NCBI RefSeq assembly: GCF_003610355.1 | Contig: NZ_RAPY01000004.1 | Location: 496,001 to 560,000 of the forward strand | Reading direction: 5' to 3' | From: Sphingobacterium detergens | Lineage (GTDB): Bacteria; Bacteroidota; Bacteroidia; Sphingobacteriales; Sphingobacteriaceae | Length of the DNA stretch: 64,000 nucleotides | Shown here: positions 62,483-64,000 of the stretch, in pieces | How the letters are laid out: each line of letters begins with the position of its first letter | How positions within the stretch are numbered: the stretch's first letter is position 1 | Notes under the pieces: model-generated | Told to the model about the DNA's origin: nothing | Seen by the model: only the letters and a program-made list of their open reading frames with translations | Databases searched by the model: none | Made by a program: the position numbers and the translations under genes

Positions 62483-64000
62483 TTAATCCTGTGGTTTTAA
62501 TTTTTCGATCTTCCGTTTTAGTTCGGCAATCCTTCCATTAACGCTATCTTCCCTTTTGTCTGCAAGCTTTTTATTTTCAGCTTCAATGGTTTTAATATCA
62601 AAGCCGGAAGCATAGGCGATGTCATATAGACATTTTCCGTCTATTAAATTTGGGCTGCTACTTGTGCTTCGTCCACAAAACACCATTCGTATCAAAAAGG
62701 CAAATTGCGATTCGGTCAATTCTGAAAGTGCCTGTAATAATTTGCTTGGATGGAAAGTATCAATCCCGGAAAATAATTTCTCTACAATATAACTTCTGAT
62801 ATTCCAATCAAGGGACTGAAATATTAAAAGCCGGGCAGCGGTTAAATCGGTTAGTGTAAGAATAGGTTTATAGTCTTCAGCTTTCAGGCATTCCTTGAAA
62901 GTAGCGTGTACTTGTTTTTGTATATTATCTAAATCTATTTGTTTAGCCCTTTTTTCCCTTGCTTCTATTCTTTCAATTTCTTTATCCAAAAGTTCGGGTG
63001 TTGCTTTACCATCTTTGATAGCCTGCTGCACCTCCTTAGCTGTAACGGCAGTCCCAACAGTAATTTTCTTTTCAGGATTATAATAGACCAGGGAGATGAC
63101 ATTGTTTTTTACTGTTAGCCCCTTCAATAAATTTTCTGAGGTAATGACTAAATTATATTCGGCAAGATCGGTTTCGTATGTGATTAAAGCCCCATTGTAA
63201 TCTTCCTCTTCAAGTTCGCCTGTTTGATAATCTTCATAATCTTCTTTTTCCGGTTGGCAAGGTGGTTCTATTACATTAACATCATTGTAGTCTACCTCCG
63301 GTAGTATATTTAACTCCGGGATAGAATCAATAAGCATTTGACTTTCATTTGAAAAATTTCCTGAACGTAGAATGGCTGTTGGTTGATGTTCTGCCAGTAT
63401 TTTACGGAATCCATTTTCCAAATTTTTAAGGGTTTTCGCCTGATAGCAGACCTTGTGGCTACATACAGCAACTTTTGCAAATTCAGGGAACAAGCTTTTT
63501 ATCGTTGCCGAATTGAAAGGGCAGCGGGTACATGATCCTGCGTCGGGAATTAGGTTTTTATCTTTAGTATCAAAGTCTGCGTTTTTTAGATCATATTTAT
63601 ACCGTGAAATTGCATGGCTTACATGGCTAAAGGCAAAATTTTTCTCTTCCCAATTGGTACAATGTTTATCAAAAAATTCCTGCTGAGAACTCCCTTCTAA
63701 AAGGGACATTGCAGTTACATCTTTAATGGAAATTTTATTTCCCAAAAACATCTTTTGAATTGGAAGAATTAATTCCGCCCATTTTAAACGTGTATAGATA
63801 AAAGTCTTGGACTTGCCTAGACGGATGCAAATTTCATCAATGGTATTGCCACTTTTTTGCATTTTCGCAATTGCCTGGGCTTCGTGAATAGGATGCGGAT
63901 CTTTCCGCTGCAAGTTCTCTAAAAGCATTATTTCATTCACTTGCTCATCTGTTAGTATTTTGACTAATGCGGGAATAGATTTTAGCTGTCCTATTTTTGC
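62483..64000 (-). CDS. parB: ParB/RepB/Spo0J-family partition protein, 5' end outside window
   Basis: The frame is open to the window edge and reads in from LKSIPALVKILTDEQVNEIM, so the start lies beyond 64000; the GTG at 63940 is internal. The visible ~505 residues include the ParB box LLENLQRKDPHPIHEA, the helix-turn-helix KSGNTIDEICIRLGKSKTFI, a Cys cluster (SCTRCPFNSATIKSLFPEFA, CSHKVCYQ) and an acidic C-terminal part. ParB proteins load at parS sites as CTP-dependent clamps and segregate or stabilise elements. It supports plasmid or integrative-element origin for the right end. Confidence 0.9.
   Translation of the reverse strand, partial: AKIGQLKSIPALVKILTDEQVNEIMLLENLQRKDPHPIHEAQAIAKMQKSGNTIDEICIRLGKSKTFIYTRLKWAELILPIQKMFLGNKISIKDVTAMSLLEGSSQQEFFDKHCTNWEEKNFAFSHVSHAISRYKYDLKNADFDTKDKNLIPDAGSCTRCPFNSATIKSLFPEFAKVAVCSHKVCYQAKTLKNLENGFRKILAEHQPTAILRSGNFSNESQMLIDSIPELNILPEVDYNDVNVIEPPCQPEKEDYEDYQTGELEEEDYNGALITYETDLAEYNLVITSENLLKGLTVKNNVISLVYYNPEKKITVGTAVTAKEVQQAIKDGKATPELLDKEIERIEAREKRAKQIDLDNIQKQVHATFKECLKAEDYKPILTLTDLTAARLLIFQSLDWNIRSYIVEKLFSGIDTFHPSKLLQALSELTESQFAFLIRMVFCGRSTSSSPNLIDGKCLYDIAYASGFDIKTIEAENKKLADKREDSVNGRIAELKRKIEKLKPQD

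Overview
The window looks like AT-rich DNA of a Bacteroidota bacterium, most likely of the Sphingobacteriaceae type (Pedobacter, Sphingobacterium, Mucilaginibacter). This rests on gene content: a grasp-with-spasm RiPP locus, a Reg_prop beta-propeller lipoprotein, LytTR two-component genes and Bacteroidetes-type mobilization genes. No rRNA, tRNA, CRISPR array, integrase or transposase gene was found.

Layout. (1) 1-10.1 kb holds ordinary genes: a LamG-like protein cut by the window edge, a frameshifted esterase lipoprotein, an HxlR regulator divergent from isochorismatase, pirin and cupin genes, a small 4Fe-4S protein, a propeller lipoprotein, a TPR protein, a Crp/Fnr regulator and a GNAT. Two arrays of degenerate 11-bp tandem repeats lie between genes. 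(2) 10.1-30 kb is an accessory island. A methyltransferase cassette sits between two ~107-bp direct repeats. After it come a SEC-C protein, a helicase with a nuclease-like C-terminus, a protein with two PD-(D/E)XK cores, an ankyrin protein divergent from an astacin-like protease, and two large STAND NTPases that diverge from each other: a SIR2-like one with a 297-aa partner, and a nuclease-type one. (3) 30.2-38.6 kb is an inducible mutagenesis module: SRAP peptidase with a small partner, a LexA-like S24 repressor, DinB-type Pol IV and a DnaE-type polymerase. Two operators, TGTTA-N7-TGACA, sit 24 bp apart in the divergent promoter. An AbiC-like membrane protein plus HExxH protein operon has been inserted inside this module. 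(4) 38.7-41.9 kb carries a serine hydrolase, an orphan colicin-immunity-like protein and two unknown proteins. (5) 41.9-55.4 kb is a complete RiPP locus: two GG-leader precursors, two paralogous exported proteins, an ATP-grasp ligase, a translationally coupled 60-aa protein, a SPASM protein, a C39 peptidase/ABC exporter, a HlyD adaptor and a TolC channel. Facing it on the other strand are a small leader-like peptide gene and a LytTR histidine kinase/response regulator pair. (6) 55.5-64 kb is mobile-element backbone: coupling protein, relaxase, relaxosome protein, probable oriT, Toprim protein, RadC-like protein and a ParB protein cut by the right edge.

The simplest reading is that much of the window from about 10 or 30 kb rightward is an integrative/mobilizable element or plasmid. 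Regions 5 and 6 then supply cargo and transfer, and regions 2 and 3 supply defence and stress-induced mutagenesis. Element boundaries cannot be placed from this window. The most novel candidates are the divergent STAND pair with a degenerate SIR2-like domain, the HExxH/AbiC-like operon, and the RiPP locus with its coupled 60-aa protein and possible peptide-LytTR signalling arm.
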